Positions 43,337 to 51,298 of a stretch of DNA of 64,000 nucleotides are shown one piece after another. The stretch is from assembly GCA_937974175.1 (NCBI GenBank), contig CALJIG010000014.1, positions 1 through 64,000 on the forward strand. The letters run 5' to 3'. The position numbers were made by a program, and so were the translations under genes. Every line of letters starts with the position of its first letter. Position 1 is the stretch's first letter. The stretch comes from an uncultured Ignavibacteria bacterium. Its GTDB lineage: Bacteria; Bacteroidota; Ignavibacteria; Tepidaquicellales; Tepidaquicellaceae. The notes under the pieces are model-generated. The model was not told the origin of the DNA, searched no databases, and saw only the letters and a program-made list of their open reading frames with translations.

Positions 43337-44248
43337 ATGTTAACCAAAAAAATTCTCTGTTTATTTTTTCTCTCTATTATTCTTTCTTCCTGCACAAAGA
43401 AGGATGAAAAAATTTCTCAGTCTACATCTATTGCAAAATTTACACTCAAAGATGATTTGGGAATTGAAGTCAGCTTTGACGGAATGCCGAAGAGAATTAT
43501 ATCTATGGCTCCGAATATTACGGAAGGATTGTATGCTCTCGGTGCGCAGGATTATATTGTAGGCGTTACTGAGTTCTGCGATTATCCCCCTGAAGCAAAG
43601 CTGAAGACTAAAGTCGGCGGATATGATAATGCAAATTATGAAATGGTAGCTGCGTTAAAACCCGATGTGGTTTTTATTACGGTTGAATCTATAAATCGCC
43701 CCATGTATCAGGCTCTGCAGAATCTCGGAATAAAAATGTTTGTACTGAATGCAAAGAGTGTTAACGGAGTTGTTGAAATGATGAAGACACTCGGTAAGAT
43801 AACAGGTAAAGAAAAAGAAGCGCAAATACTGAGCAGCAAAATAAAAAGTGAAAGGGATAGTATTGAGCGAGGAAATAATTCAGAAACTCAAAAAAAATGT
43901 CTGGTTATAGTCGGGACAAATCCTATTATGACTGCCAGCAAGACTTCCTATATCAATGAGATTATGGTGCTTTCCGGTTTGGATAATATTTACGCAGATT
44001 CTCCTATGGATTATCCTACAATAAGCTACGAAGATATAACGGTTAAAAATCCTGCTTATATACTTCTTCCCTATGATACCACTAAAACCGATAAGCTGAA
44101 AGTAGAGCTGGATGAAATCAGAAAGCAGCTGAGCTCTGTTGAAGCAGTGAAAAAAAATAATTTTATAGTTGTGGATAATAACGTTGTCTTCCGCCCGGGA
44201 CCGAGAGTGATTGATGCTGTTAGGATAATTAGAAGTAAGGTGAAATGA
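43337..44248 (+). CDS. Periplasmic substrate-binding lipoprotein, BtuF/FhuD-like
   Basis: The 303-residue protein has a lipoprotein signal (FFLSIILSSC). The helical-backbone binding fold shows RIISMAPNITEGLYALGAQD, VGVTEFCDYPPEAK, KVGGYDNANYEMVAALKPDV and the second-lobe IMVLSGLDNIYAD. Such proteins deliver cobalamin or iron chelates to an ABC importer. The permease and ATPase genes are not nearby. The gene abuts the convergent 44249 gene with no spacer. Confidence 0.85.
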   Translation: MLTKKILCLFFLSIILSSCTKKDEKISQSTSIAKFTLKDDLGIEVSFDGMPKRIISMAPNITEGLYALGAQDYIVGVTEFCDYPPEAKLKTKVGGYDNANYEMVAALKPDVVFITVESINRPMYQALQNLGIKMFVLNAKSVNGVVEMMKTLGKITGKEKEAQILSSKIKSERDSIERGNNSETQKKCLVIVGTNPIMTASKTSYINEIMVLSGLDNIYADSPMDYPTISYEDITVKNPAYILLPYDTTKTDKLKVELDEIRKQLSSVEAVKKNNFIVVDNNVVFRPGPRVIDAVRIIRSKVK

Positions 44249-44968
44249 TTATTTTACTTTTCCGTTCCAGAATCTTTCTTTAGTCATCTTACGTAATCTT
44301 AATCTTGAATAAACTTCCACTCCTTCTTTATCATTAAGTTCTTTGCTATTATAAATGGAAGTTTGAAAACAGTCATCATAACTTTCAATTTTCCATTGCA
44401 CCAATTGACCGTAGGGATTTATATATGGTCCGCTTACATATTTCTTTGCATTTTTTTCTACTTTATTGTAAGCATCATCAAAGGATTTAGCTTTAATTAA
44501 TACGAATCTTTCTTCCCATGTTTGCATTGCATCTTTAGTTTTTTCTATTTGAATAGCAATAGTCATTTTTACGCAGAAAAATCCACCCCATATTCCCCCT
44601 TCCCGTTTTGGAATGATTTTCGTTCCACCTGAAATTTTTTTAATGTGCATAAAAATAGTTTTAACTTCTTTAAATCTTTTATATTCATCAAGTGTAGTTT
44701 TTATTTCTATGCCGCGTATATGTTTTCCGGGTTTTATCCATTTATAGTTAGTGAGATTAAATTTTTTTATAACTGGATTTATATGTTTTGTTATATGGTC
44801 ATTTATTCTTTTGCTCCTTTGTGCAGGAGTCATAGCAATTACTTTTTTACTTGGGAAAATTGTATCGCGAGGGTGTTGTACACCAATGAGCACTGACATT
44901 TTAGTTTCGCCTGTAGGTAGATTTCCCTTTTTAAATTTCCAATCTTTCAATTCAGGAATTGTCTTCAT
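44249..44968 (-). CDS. DUF4288-like protein with extra N-terminal domain
   Basis: The C-terminal half of this 239-residue protein (GGFFCVKMTIAIQIEKTKDA, WEERFVLIKAKSFDDAYNK, VQWKIESYDDCF, EVYSRLRLRK) matches the DUF4288 pattern. The N-terminal ~115 residues contain HPRDTIFPSKKVIAMTPAQR and a HIRGIEIKTTLDEYKRFKEV segment that I cannot place. No signal peptide is present. It starts one base after the DinB-like gene stop, so the two are probably co-transcribed. Confidence 0.6.
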   Translation of the reverse strand: MKTIPELKDWKFKKGNLPTGETKMSVLIGVQHPRDTIFPSKKVIAMTPAQRSKRINDHITKHINPVIKKFNLTNYKWIKPGKHIRGIEIKTTLDEYKRFKEVKTIFMHIKKISGGTKIIPKREGGIWGGFFCVKMTIAIQIEKTKDAMQTWEERFVLIKAKSFDDAYNKVEKNAKKYVSGPYINPYGQLVQWKIESYDDCFQTSIYNSKELNDKEGVEVYSRLRLRKMTKERFWNGKVK

Positions 44969-44969
44969 C

Positions 44970-45494
44970 TTATTTCTTCAAAATTCTTAAATACTCTTTC
45001 CACGGGCCGACGTTATCTTTATATTGATACGCCATAACGCGTGTTACCTGCGCTAAATGATTTAAGTCATGAACTACCCAAGTAGAAAGCAATTGTCTTA
45101 ATGTAATATCACCGAATGCGGGATGAATTCCTTTTTTATCTAAATCGGCTTCAGTAATATTTTTTGCTTTGAGTTTTTCTAGGTTCATAATGCGAAGCAT
45201 CATAAACTCGCCAAGCAAATCTTTTAATGATTTTCCTTTGCTTTCTTCAAACTGAGCGAACCTGTCGAACGGTCTGAAGTTTTTATCAGGTTTATCTGAT
45301 AGAATTATTTCAATACGTTCCATCCAGTCGCCGCTCTCTCCATGAATTAAATGTCCGAGTACATCGTAGGGGCTCCAGCTCTCGCCGCCTTCATTTGTTT
45401 TGCTCCATTCATCTGATACTCCGTTCAATAATTCTTTATACGCAGATGGAGTGCGTTCTAATATTTCGATTGATTTATCGAGTGAGAAGTTCAT
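44970..45494 (-). CDS. DinB-family (DinB_2) protein
   Basis: This 174-residue four-helix-bundle protein has LGHLIHGESGDWMERIE, ITLRQLLSTWVVHDLNHLAQ and VTRVMAYQY. The three histidines at the ends of these helices (GHLIHG, HDLNH) are the metal site of DinB/YfiT proteins. Many act as bacillithiol or other thiol transferases, but the thiol and substrate are unknown. It is downstream of the aspartyl-protease gene by 15 bp. Confidence 0.85.
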   Translation of the reverse strand: MNFSLDKSIEILERTPSAYKELLNGVSDEWSKTNEGGESWSPYDVLGHLIHGESGDWMERIEIILSDKPDKNFRPFDRFAQFEESKGKSLKDLLGEFMMLRIMNLEKLKAKNITEADLDKKGIHPAFGDITLRQLLSTWVVHDLNHLAQVTRVMAYQYKDNVGPWKEYLRILKK

Positions 45495-45508
45495 ATTGAT
45501 TTAAAAAT

Positions 45509-46438
45509 TTATTCTGTAATAAAAATCTGTCTTGTCTTATAATTAAACACAAACATTTTTTGTTTGAAGAACGGGTAGCCTAAAACTCCGTTGTATGTTG
45601 CATTTCCCATAAACGGAAAAACATTTGTATCCATATAATCAAAAACAAAATCCTGCACCGAAAACTGCATCATCATAACTTCATCCGCTATTATAACGGC
45701 ATCGTTTACACTCTTAACCGTATCTTTTGTTCCTGTGAAAGAAAAATAGTTCTTATCTAACTGCGGAAGAATTGTAGCATCGAGTGAGTTATTAGGTGCG
45801 CCTGTATCCAGCATGAAGTTAAGCATTTTTCCTGCGAAAAATATATTTGAAATAATTGAACCTTTATTCAGTGTAAAATTTAAAAAAGGTTTTTTCTTAT
45901 AAGCAGGTTGTTCCAGAGTGTTTCCTTTATCATCAATTCTAAATATGTGAATAAGTTTCTTGTTATAGTCTATTGCAAACTCAAGCTCTCTCATAATACC
46001 GTAACCTATGAAGCCCATGAAATTTCTCCCGAAAGTTGGTTTCAGTTTCTCAAGGTTTATCGCAACTGCGTTAAGACCTGCAAATGTAAAATCGTTTGTA
46101 AGGGTAAGGCTGTCGATTTTTATGCTTGTAGAAACAGGTATATTTCCTGTAATTCCTTTTGCTGTATCAGAATTTGACTGATTATTAACAGATTCAAAAA
46201 TTTCCAATGGGAAAGCAGCGCTATTCACCACTAATGCGGCCTGGTTTCCTGTATCAAAAATAAAACTTCCGACTCTTCCGTTGATGGCAATATTATTAAG
46301 TAAAATCAAATCCTGAACAAGCTCAAACGGCAGAGTCGTATGGTAAGTATAGCTTTTTATTAAATGTGTTTCATCATTTGGCTGGGAAAAAACACTTGCT
46401 GTAAAAACAAAAAAAAGGAGTATTAATAATTTTCTCAT
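45509..46438 (-). CDS. Secreted retropepsin-like aspartyl protease
   Basis: The 309-residue protein has a signal peptide (LLILLFFVFTASVFSQ) and two D-T-G active-site motifs, GSFIFDTGNQAALVV and FMLDTGAPNNSLDATI. Each is followed by hydrophobic strands, so a single chain could form the two-lobed site. FNYKTRQIFITE closes the second lobe. It is likely periplasmic. Substrate and role are unknown. Confidence 0.82.
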   Translation of the reverse strand: MRKLLILLFFVFTASVFSQPNDETHLIKSYTYHTTLPFELVQDLILLNNIAINGRVGSFIFDTGNQAALVVNSAAFPLEIFESVNNQSNSDTAKGITGNIPVSTSIKIDSLTLTNDFTFAGLNAVAINLEKLKPTFGRNFMGFIGYGIMRELEFAIDYNKKLIHIFRIDDKGNTLEQPAYKKKPFLNFTLNKGSIISNIFFAGKMLNFMLDTGAPNNSLDATILPQLDKNYFSFTGTKDTVKSVNDAVIIADEVMMMQFSVQDFVFDYMDTNVFPFMGNATYNGVLGYPFFKQKMFVFNYKTRQIFITE

Positions 46439-46502
46439 AGAGTAAATTGGGCTGATTTATTTGAACAGGGGTCAGAACAAGATTAGAAAATTAATGTTTA
46501 AT

Positions 46503-46895
46503 ATCGAGGTAAAATAGCAGAGTAATATTATCTTAAGTTGATACTAAACGCAAAGGCCGCGAAGTTTAACGCTAAGTACGCAAAGTAAAAAAAAGAAATT
46601 TCTAATTAGATTTTACAACTCTGCGTTCTTAACGAAATCTTTACGTTTTGCTTAAAAAAACACAAAATCGAGATAAAATAAAAGAATAGTATTATCTTAA
46701 GCTGATACTAAACGCAAAGGCCGCGAAGTTTAACGCGAAGTTTAACGCGAAGTTTAACGCGAAGTTTAACGCGAAGTTTAACGCGAAGTTTAACGCTAAG
46801 TACACAAAGTAAAAAAAGAAATTTTAAAGTAGATTTTATAGCTTCGCGTTCTTAGGGAAATCTTAGCGTTCTTTGCGTTTTAAAAATAATCTGCA
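46503..46895. repeat. Tandem duplication of a ~165-bp CGCAAAG/CTTTGCG repeat block
   Basis: Block one (46503-46667) and block two (from 46668) share ATCGAGRTAAAATA, then TATTATCTTAAG and GATACTAAACGCAAAGGCC. Each begins with an ACGCAAAG arm and ends with a degenerate TTGCGTTT arm, forming a long imperfect inverted repeat. Block two is expanded by the 12-bp units at 46722. The 564-bp gap before the ABC-F gene holds no gene. Confidence 0.75.
46722..46793. repeat. Six tandem copies of the 12-mer CGCGAAGTTTAA
   Basis: Six exact 12-bp units follow head to tail from 46722 to 46793. The corresponding site in the first block (near 46558) has a single unit, so this is a local expansion. Confidence 0.9.
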
Positions 46896-47002
46896 CAAAG
46901 AAATGGAAAAGTAACATATTGTAGACTTAAATGGATGATAATTGCCATATAAATTGAGGGGAGAATTTGGTATCTTTACGATTACGCAAAAAATAAAAAT
47001 AA

Positions 47003-48961
47003 TTGATTTCATTAACAAATATATCGGTCGCATTTGGCTCAAGGGTTTTATTCGATGAAGTTGCACTCCGTGTTGGCGGCAATGAACGGGTTTCATTAGT
47101 CGGCTCCAACGGACAGGGAAAATCAACCCTTCTTAAAATTATAGGCGGCACAATGAAGCCGGACTCCGGCGAAGTTGCGCTCTCACGTCATACAACAATG
47201 GGTTACCTTCAGCAGGAAGGAATTAAATTCGTAGGCAATACTTTGTACGATGAAGTTTATTCTGCCGCAGGTGATATAAACAAGATTCAGGAAGAGCTTA
47301 CGGAAATTGAAAATGAAATGAGCAATCACCCGGATCCGGGCAATGATGAGTTCATGGATTTGCTAAATGAATACGGCGAGCTGCAGGAAAGATTTAACAC
47401 ACTCGAAGGTTATACATTAAAATCAAAAATTGAAAAGATACTAATCGGACTTGGCTTCGGTGAAAAAGATTTCGACCGACTTACAGACGAGTTCAGCGGC
47501 GGATGGCAGATGAGAATTGCGCTTGCAAAACTTCTTTTACAAAATCCTTCTATACTATTGCTCGATGAGCCGACGAACCACTTGGATATTGAGTCATTGA
47601 TATGGGTGGAGAACTACCTGAAGAATTATCAGGGCGCAATTATACTTGTATCGCATGACAGGAACTTTCTTGATAATCTTACAACGAGAACGGTTGAGAT
47701 TTCCATGGGTAATGTAACTGAATACTCGGGTAACTATTCATTCTATAAAAAAGAGAAGGCTATTAGAAAAGAGCTTGCTGAAAATCAGTATAACAATCAG
47801 CAGAAGTATTTAAAAGAGCAGGAAAAATTTATTGAACGATTCAGGTATAAGGCATCGAAGGCAAAGGCAGTTCAGAGCAGAATAAAGCAGCTTGATAAAG
47901 TTGAGTGGATTGAACTTGAAGATGAAGAATCGGCAGTGCAGTTTACATTCCCGCCTGCAACACACTCGGGAAAAGTCTCCATTGAAATTGAAGGACTAAC
48001 AAAAAGTTACGACGGTGTACATAATGTTTTAGAGAATTTAGATTTGATTGTTGAGAGAGGTGAGAAGATTGCTTTGGTTGGAGTAAACGGCGCGGGTAAA
48101 TCTACATTTACAAGAATCATTGCAGGTATTGATAATGAATTTAAGGGAGTAGTAAAAGACGGGCATTTAGTCGGGAAAAAATTCTATGCGCAGAATCAGG
48201 CAGATGAATTATCCGGCGATATGACTGTGCTTGCAACGATGGAAGATGCTGTTGGCGGTGAGATAAGAAAAAGTCTGCGTTCAATTCTAGGAAGCTTTTT
48301 ATTTAAAGGTGATGATGTATTTAAAAAAGTCGGAGTTTTATCCGGTGGAGAGAAGTCCCGTCTTGCTCTTGCAAAGATGTTGATTGAACCTTCAAATTTC
48401 TTAATACTTGATGAGCCAACGAACCACTTAGATATGCGTTCGAAGGAAGTTCTTATGAATGCTCTTAGAAAATATGATGGAACCGTTTTGATTGTATCGC
48501 ATGACAGGGATTTTATTGACGGTATCGTTGATAAAGTTATCGAGGTAAAAAATAAAAGAATAAAAGTATTCTACGGTAACTGCTCGTATTACATAGAAGA
48601 GAAGGACAAAGAGAATAAAGAATTAAATAAAAAAATACCTGACCCGAAAAAAGAAATTTCAAAACTTGAAGAAAAAAAGCCGGTTGAGCATGCAAAGCCT
48701 GTGAAGTCTCACGATAAGAATGATAAAAAAGAACAGCAGCGAAGAGCGGCGGAATTAAAAAAAAAGATTAATTCCGTAGAAGCAGAGCTTGCTAAAAATG
48801 AAAATAAAATAAAAGAACTTGAATTATTGATGGGGAATGAGGATTTTTATAAATCAGGCGATAATATCAAAAAAGTCACGGACGAATATAATCTTACCAA
48901 GAAAAAAGTCGAAGAGCTTACTCAGGAATGGGAACAATTACAGCTGCAGACTGTTGAATAA
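47003..48961 (+). CDS. ABC-F family ATPase
   Basis: The 652-residue protein has two ABC domains without membrane segments. Domain one has GSNGQGKSTLLKII, FSGGWQMRIALAKLLL and LLLDEPTNHLDIESL. Domain two has GVNGAGKSTFTRII, LSGGEKSRLALAKML and FLILDEPTNHLDMRS. Between them is an Arg/Lys-rich linker helix (KFIERFRYKASKAKAVQSRI). The C-terminal charged coiled coil (from about 590) resembles the DNA/rRNA-contacting arm of Uup. TTG at 47003 is the start, matching the usual MISLTNISVAFG beginning. It acts on ribosomes; the exact subfamily is open. Confidence 0.92.
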   Translation: MISLTNISVAFGSRVLFDEVALRVGGNERVSLVGSNGQGKSTLLKIIGGTMKPDSGEVALSRHTTMGYLQQEGIKFVGNTLYDEVYSAAGDINKIQEELTEIENEMSNHPDPGNDEFMDLLNEYGELQERFNTLEGYTLKSKIEKILIGLGFGEKDFDRLTDEFSGGWQMRIALAKLLLQNPSILLLDEPTNHLDIESLIWVENYLKNYQGAIILVSHDRNFLDNLTTRTVEISMGNVTEYSGNYSFYKKEKAIRKELAENQYNNQQKYLKEQEKFIERFRYKASKAKAVQSRIKQLDKVEWIELEDEESAVQFTFPPATHSGKVSIEIEGLTKSYDGVHNVLENLDLIVERGEKIALVGVNGAGKSTFTRIIAGIDNEFKGVVKDGHLVGKKFYAQNQADELSGDMTVLATMEDAVGGEIRKSLRSILGSFLFKGDDVFKKVGVLSGGEKSRLALAKMLIEPSNFLILDEPTNHLDMRSKEVLMNALRKYDGTVLIVSHDRDFIDGIVDKVIEVKNKRIKVFYGNCSYYIEEKDKENKELNKKIPDPKKEISKLEEKKPVEHAKPVKSHDKNDKKEQQRRAAELKKKINSVEAELAKNENKIKELELLMGNEDFYKSGDNIKKVTDEYNLTKKKVEELTQEWEQLQLQTVE

Positions 48962-48993
48962 TAAGTATAATTTTATATAATCAAACAATAAAA

Positions 48994-49755
48994 ATGAAAA
49001 ATTTGAAACTAATTTTGTTACTTGCTTTACTAATGGGTTCTGTAAATTCTTACGCAGACTGGAAACCGGAATTTTCCAAAACAGGAATTCCAAAAAACGA
49101 AAAATCAAAATTAAATAAAGATTACAAATTAGCATACAAAGATTTTCAGGAGAAGTCAGGTAAGATTTTAGATTTCTACGTAGACTTTAAATTAGGCGGA
49201 ACAAGCACAAGCGCAAATGTAACTCAGGCAAATAATGTTGGTAGTTATAGTACAGACTCAAAAGTCGGTTTCAATGTAGGCGCATTGATTTATACAAGAT
49301 TGTTTGATGCATTTCAGTTCTCAACAGGAATAGATTTCGCGGGAAAGAACTTTGAAGTAACTCCTCCTTCAAATGTTAATACCGGAACGCCAAGCGGTAC
49401 AACAAAAGTTGACAGTTTAACACAGAAAGTAGCAAACAATTATCTTAACATTCCATTGAATGTAAATTTCGGTGGAATGATTACTGAAACACTTGGTCTT
49501 ACATTCAACGGCGGACCATACTTAGGGATATTGCTTTCTACAGATGATAAATCAGGTATGGGATATAAAAATTTTGATTTAGGTTTGGTAGGCTCATTAA
49601 CTGCAAATTATAAAATTGCTCCGCTGACCAGTGTATTACTTGGCGCAAAGTTTGAATACGGCGGATTAAATAATTTAGGAAGCACACCAAGAGTTGACAG
49701 AGTTTCAACTTCAAGCTTAGGATTTTTCACAGGTATAAGATTTTCAATCGACTAA
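48994..49755 (+). CDS. Outer-membrane beta-barrel protein
   Basis: The 253-residue protein has a signal peptide (LILLLALLMGSVNSYA) and a barrel-like body of alternating strands: LDFYVDFKLGGTSTSANV, FQFSTGIDFAGKNFEVTP, LNIPLNVNFGGMI, GLTFNGGPYLGILLST, SVLLGAKFEYGGLNNLG. It ends with LGFFTGIRFSID, a typical last strand. This matches the outer-membrane beta-barrel family of Bacteroidota. A strong terminator follows. Confidence 0.8.
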   Translation: MKNLKLILLLALLMGSVNSYADWKPEFSKTGIPKNEKSKLNKDYKLAYKDFQEKSGKILDFYVDFKLGGTSTSANVTQANNVGSYSTDSKVGFNVGALIYTRLFDAFQFSTGIDFAGKNFEVTPPSNVNTGTPSGTTKVDSLTQKVANNYLNIPLNVNFGGMITETLGLTFNGGPYLGILLSTDDKSGMGYKNFDLGLVGSLTANYKIAPLTSVLLGAKFEYGGLNNLGSTPRVDRVSTSSLGFFTGIRFSID

Positions 49756-49782
49756 AAAATTTTAAGTAATAAAAATCTGAAG

Positions 49783-49817
49783 AATCCCTTTCTCATAAAA
49801 AGGGATTTTTCTTTTTT
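49783..49817 (+). terminator. Rho-independent terminator after the beta-barrel gene
   Basis: AATCCCTTT (49783-49791) pairs with AAAGGGATT (49799-49807) around a seven-base loop, followed by a long T-rich tract. Confidence 0.9.
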
Positions 49818-49829
49818 AATTAAAAAGAT

Positions 49830-50690
49830 ATGAAAAATTTAATTCTTCTGGCGATAGTATTTTTTTCATTCGGCATTGCAAACGGGCAGGATGCTGATGA
49901 ACTCTATAAGAAGGCAAAAGCTGAAATGAGCAATTCGAATTATTCGGATGCCGTTAAGCTTTTGACACAGGCAATAGATATCAAAAAAGATGCATCATAT
50001 TATTTTGAAAGAGGAACTTCATATTATTTTTTGAAAGAGTATGATAACAGCGGAAAAGATTTTACCAGTGCAATAGATTTAAAACCGGATTACGCTGAAG
50101 CATACAACAGACGGGGAAAAATAAAAATTGAGCTGACTGAATATGAATCTGCAATGAAAGATTTTGATAAAGCAATTGAACTAAAGAAAGATTATCCTGA
50201 CCCGCATTATAACCGCGGACTTTTGAACTACATGGAGAAAAAATATGATGCTGCAATAGTAGATTATACAGCTGCAGTTACTATTCGCCCTAATTTTTCG
50301 GAAGCCTATTATAACCGCGGACTTGCATATTTTGATTCTGAAAAATATTCTGAAGCAGTAGAAGATTATTCTAAATCAATTGAGCTGAAGCCGGAATTCG
50401 GTAAGGCATTCTTTAACAGAGGGAATGCCAATCTTAGACTTAAGAAGTTTGATTACGCAGTGAATGATTTCACACAAGCAATCGATTTAAACACAGAAGT
50501 TATTCTGGCATACAGTAATCGCGGTCAGGCTTATTATAATCAGGAAGATTATAAGAACGCTATTGATGACTGGAATACTGCGTTAAAGCAGACGAAGGAC
50601 AAAGATATGAATACAAAATTGATGACATTTATTAAAGACGCGGAGAACAAGATGAAGGAACAGAAAAGTAATAAGAAAGAAGATAAGTAA
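49830..50690 (+). CDS. Secreted TPR-repeat protein
   Basis: The 286-residue protein has a signal peptide (LILLAIVFFSFGIANGQ) followed by about seven 34-residue TPR units, for example YAEAYNRRGKIKIELTEYES and FSEAYYNRGLAYFDSEKYSE. It ends in a basic tail (EQKSNKKEDK). It probably works in the periplasm as a protein-interaction scaffold. The 50718 palindrome lies directly behind it and could act as terminator. Confidence 0.87.
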   Translation: MKNLILLAIVFFSFGIANGQDADELYKKAKAEMSNSNYSDAVKLLTQAIDIKKDASYYFERGTSYYFLKEYDNSGKDFTSAIDLKPDYAEAYNRRGKIKIELTEYESAMKDFDKAIELKKDYPDPHYNRGLLNYMEKKYDAAIVDYTAAVTIRPNFSEAYYNRGLAYFDSEKYSEAVEDYSKSIELKPEFGKAFFNRGNANLRLKKFDYAVNDFTQAIDLNTEVILAYSNRGQAYYNQEDYKNAIDDWNTALKQTKDKDMNTKLMTFIKDAENKMKEQKSNKKEDK

Positions 50691-50717
50691 AAGAGTTTAA
50701 TTTTTTAAAAACAATTC

Positions 50718-50748
50718 GTAGAGACGCATCACATGCGTCTCTTTTTGT
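50718..50748 (+). terminator. GTAGAGACGC-family palindrome with T-run, at the 5' edge of the RAYT gene
   Basis: AGAGACGCAT (50720-50729) pairs perfectly with ATGCGTCTCT (50733-50742) around CAC, then CTTTTTGTTT. It doubles as a likely terminator for the TPR gene and as the left-hand REP-like element of the RAYT locus. The ATG in its right arm is in frame with the RAYT gene but is unlikely to be the start. Confidence 0.75.
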
Positions 50749-50750
50749 TT

Positions 50751-51266
50751 ATGGAAGAAAAATTTAATAATAAATATAGGATTGATTCAGTTAGAAAAGA
50801 AAATTGGGACTATGGAAATAATGGAGGATATTTTGTTACAATTTGTACAAAGAATATGGTTTGTTATTTTGGAGAGATTGTAGAGACGCAAAATTTTGCG
50901 TCTCTACGTACTACCAGAATGGGAAATGTTGCAAAAGAGTATTGGAAAGAAATTCCTCGACATTTTCCTGATGTTATCTTGGACGAATTTATAATTATGC
51001 CGAACCATGTGCACGGAATATTATTAATTAACAAAGAAGAGAAACAAGTTAGCAGAGAAGAGTATAAAAATAAATTTGGACCTCAATCAAGAAATCTTTC
51101 TTCTATTATAAGAGGTTATAAAGTGGGAGTAAAAACATTCGCCACAAAAAACAATATTCCATTCGAATGGCAAAAAGGATATTACGATAGAATTATTAGA
51201 AATGAAGATGAATTGTTCAGGATAAGAAAGTATATAAATGAGAACGCTTATAAACATAATTTGTAG
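50751..51266 (+). CDS. REP-associated tyrosine transposase (RAYT, Y1/IS200-like)
   Basis: The 171-residue protein has GGYFVTICTKNMVCYFGEIV, the HUH motif in FIIMPNHVHGIL (His86/His88), WQKGYYDRIIRNEDELFRIR and KYINENA. By analogy with E. coli TnpA-REP, Tyr161 in the last motif is the candidate nucleophile. I chose the ATG at 50751 because the upstream in-frame ATG lies inside a palindrome arm. Residues 45-53 (ETQNFASLR) are encoded by a complete copy of the GTAGAGACGC palindrome, and the stop TAG falls within another copy. RAYTs process REP palindromes as single strands. Confidence 0.88.
   Translation: MEEKFNNKYRIDSVRKENWDYGNNGGYFVTICTKNMVCYFGEIVETQNFASLRTTRMGNVAKEYWKEIPRHFPDVILDEFIIMPNHVHGILLINKEEKQVSREEYKNKFGPQSRNLSSIIRGYKVGVKTFATKNNIPFEWQKGYYDRIIRNEDELFRIRKYINENAYKHNL
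50880..50907. repeat. 28-bp perfect GTAGAGACGCAAAA palindrome inside the RAYT coding sequence
   Basis: The arms GTAGAGACGCAAAA and TTTTGCGTCTCTAC are fully complementary. The element is read in frame without a stop, contributing the V-E-T-Q-N-F-A-S-L codons. It is identical to the copy at 51263-51290. Confidence 0.95.
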
Positions 51267-51290
51267 AGACGCAAAATTTTGCGTCTCTAC
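51263..51290. repeat. 28-bp perfect GTAGAGACGCAAAA palindrome providing the RAYT stop codon
   Basis: Identical to the internal copy. The RAYT stop TAG (51264-51266) is bases 2-4 of this element. It lies between the convergent RAYT and sorting-domain genes. Confidence 0.95.
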
Positions 51291-51298
51291 AAAATTTT

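Noticed and set aside
50733..50750. Upstream in-frame ATG as the RAYT start
   Set aside because: It lies inside the right arm and T-run of a palindrome, giving MRLFLF before the conserved region. The ATG at 50751 fits better.
50751..51290. A complete IS200/IS605 insertion sequence
   Set aside because: No TnpB gene or separate left and right ends are present. The palindromes are dispersed elsewhere, which fits a domesticated RAYT rather than a full element.
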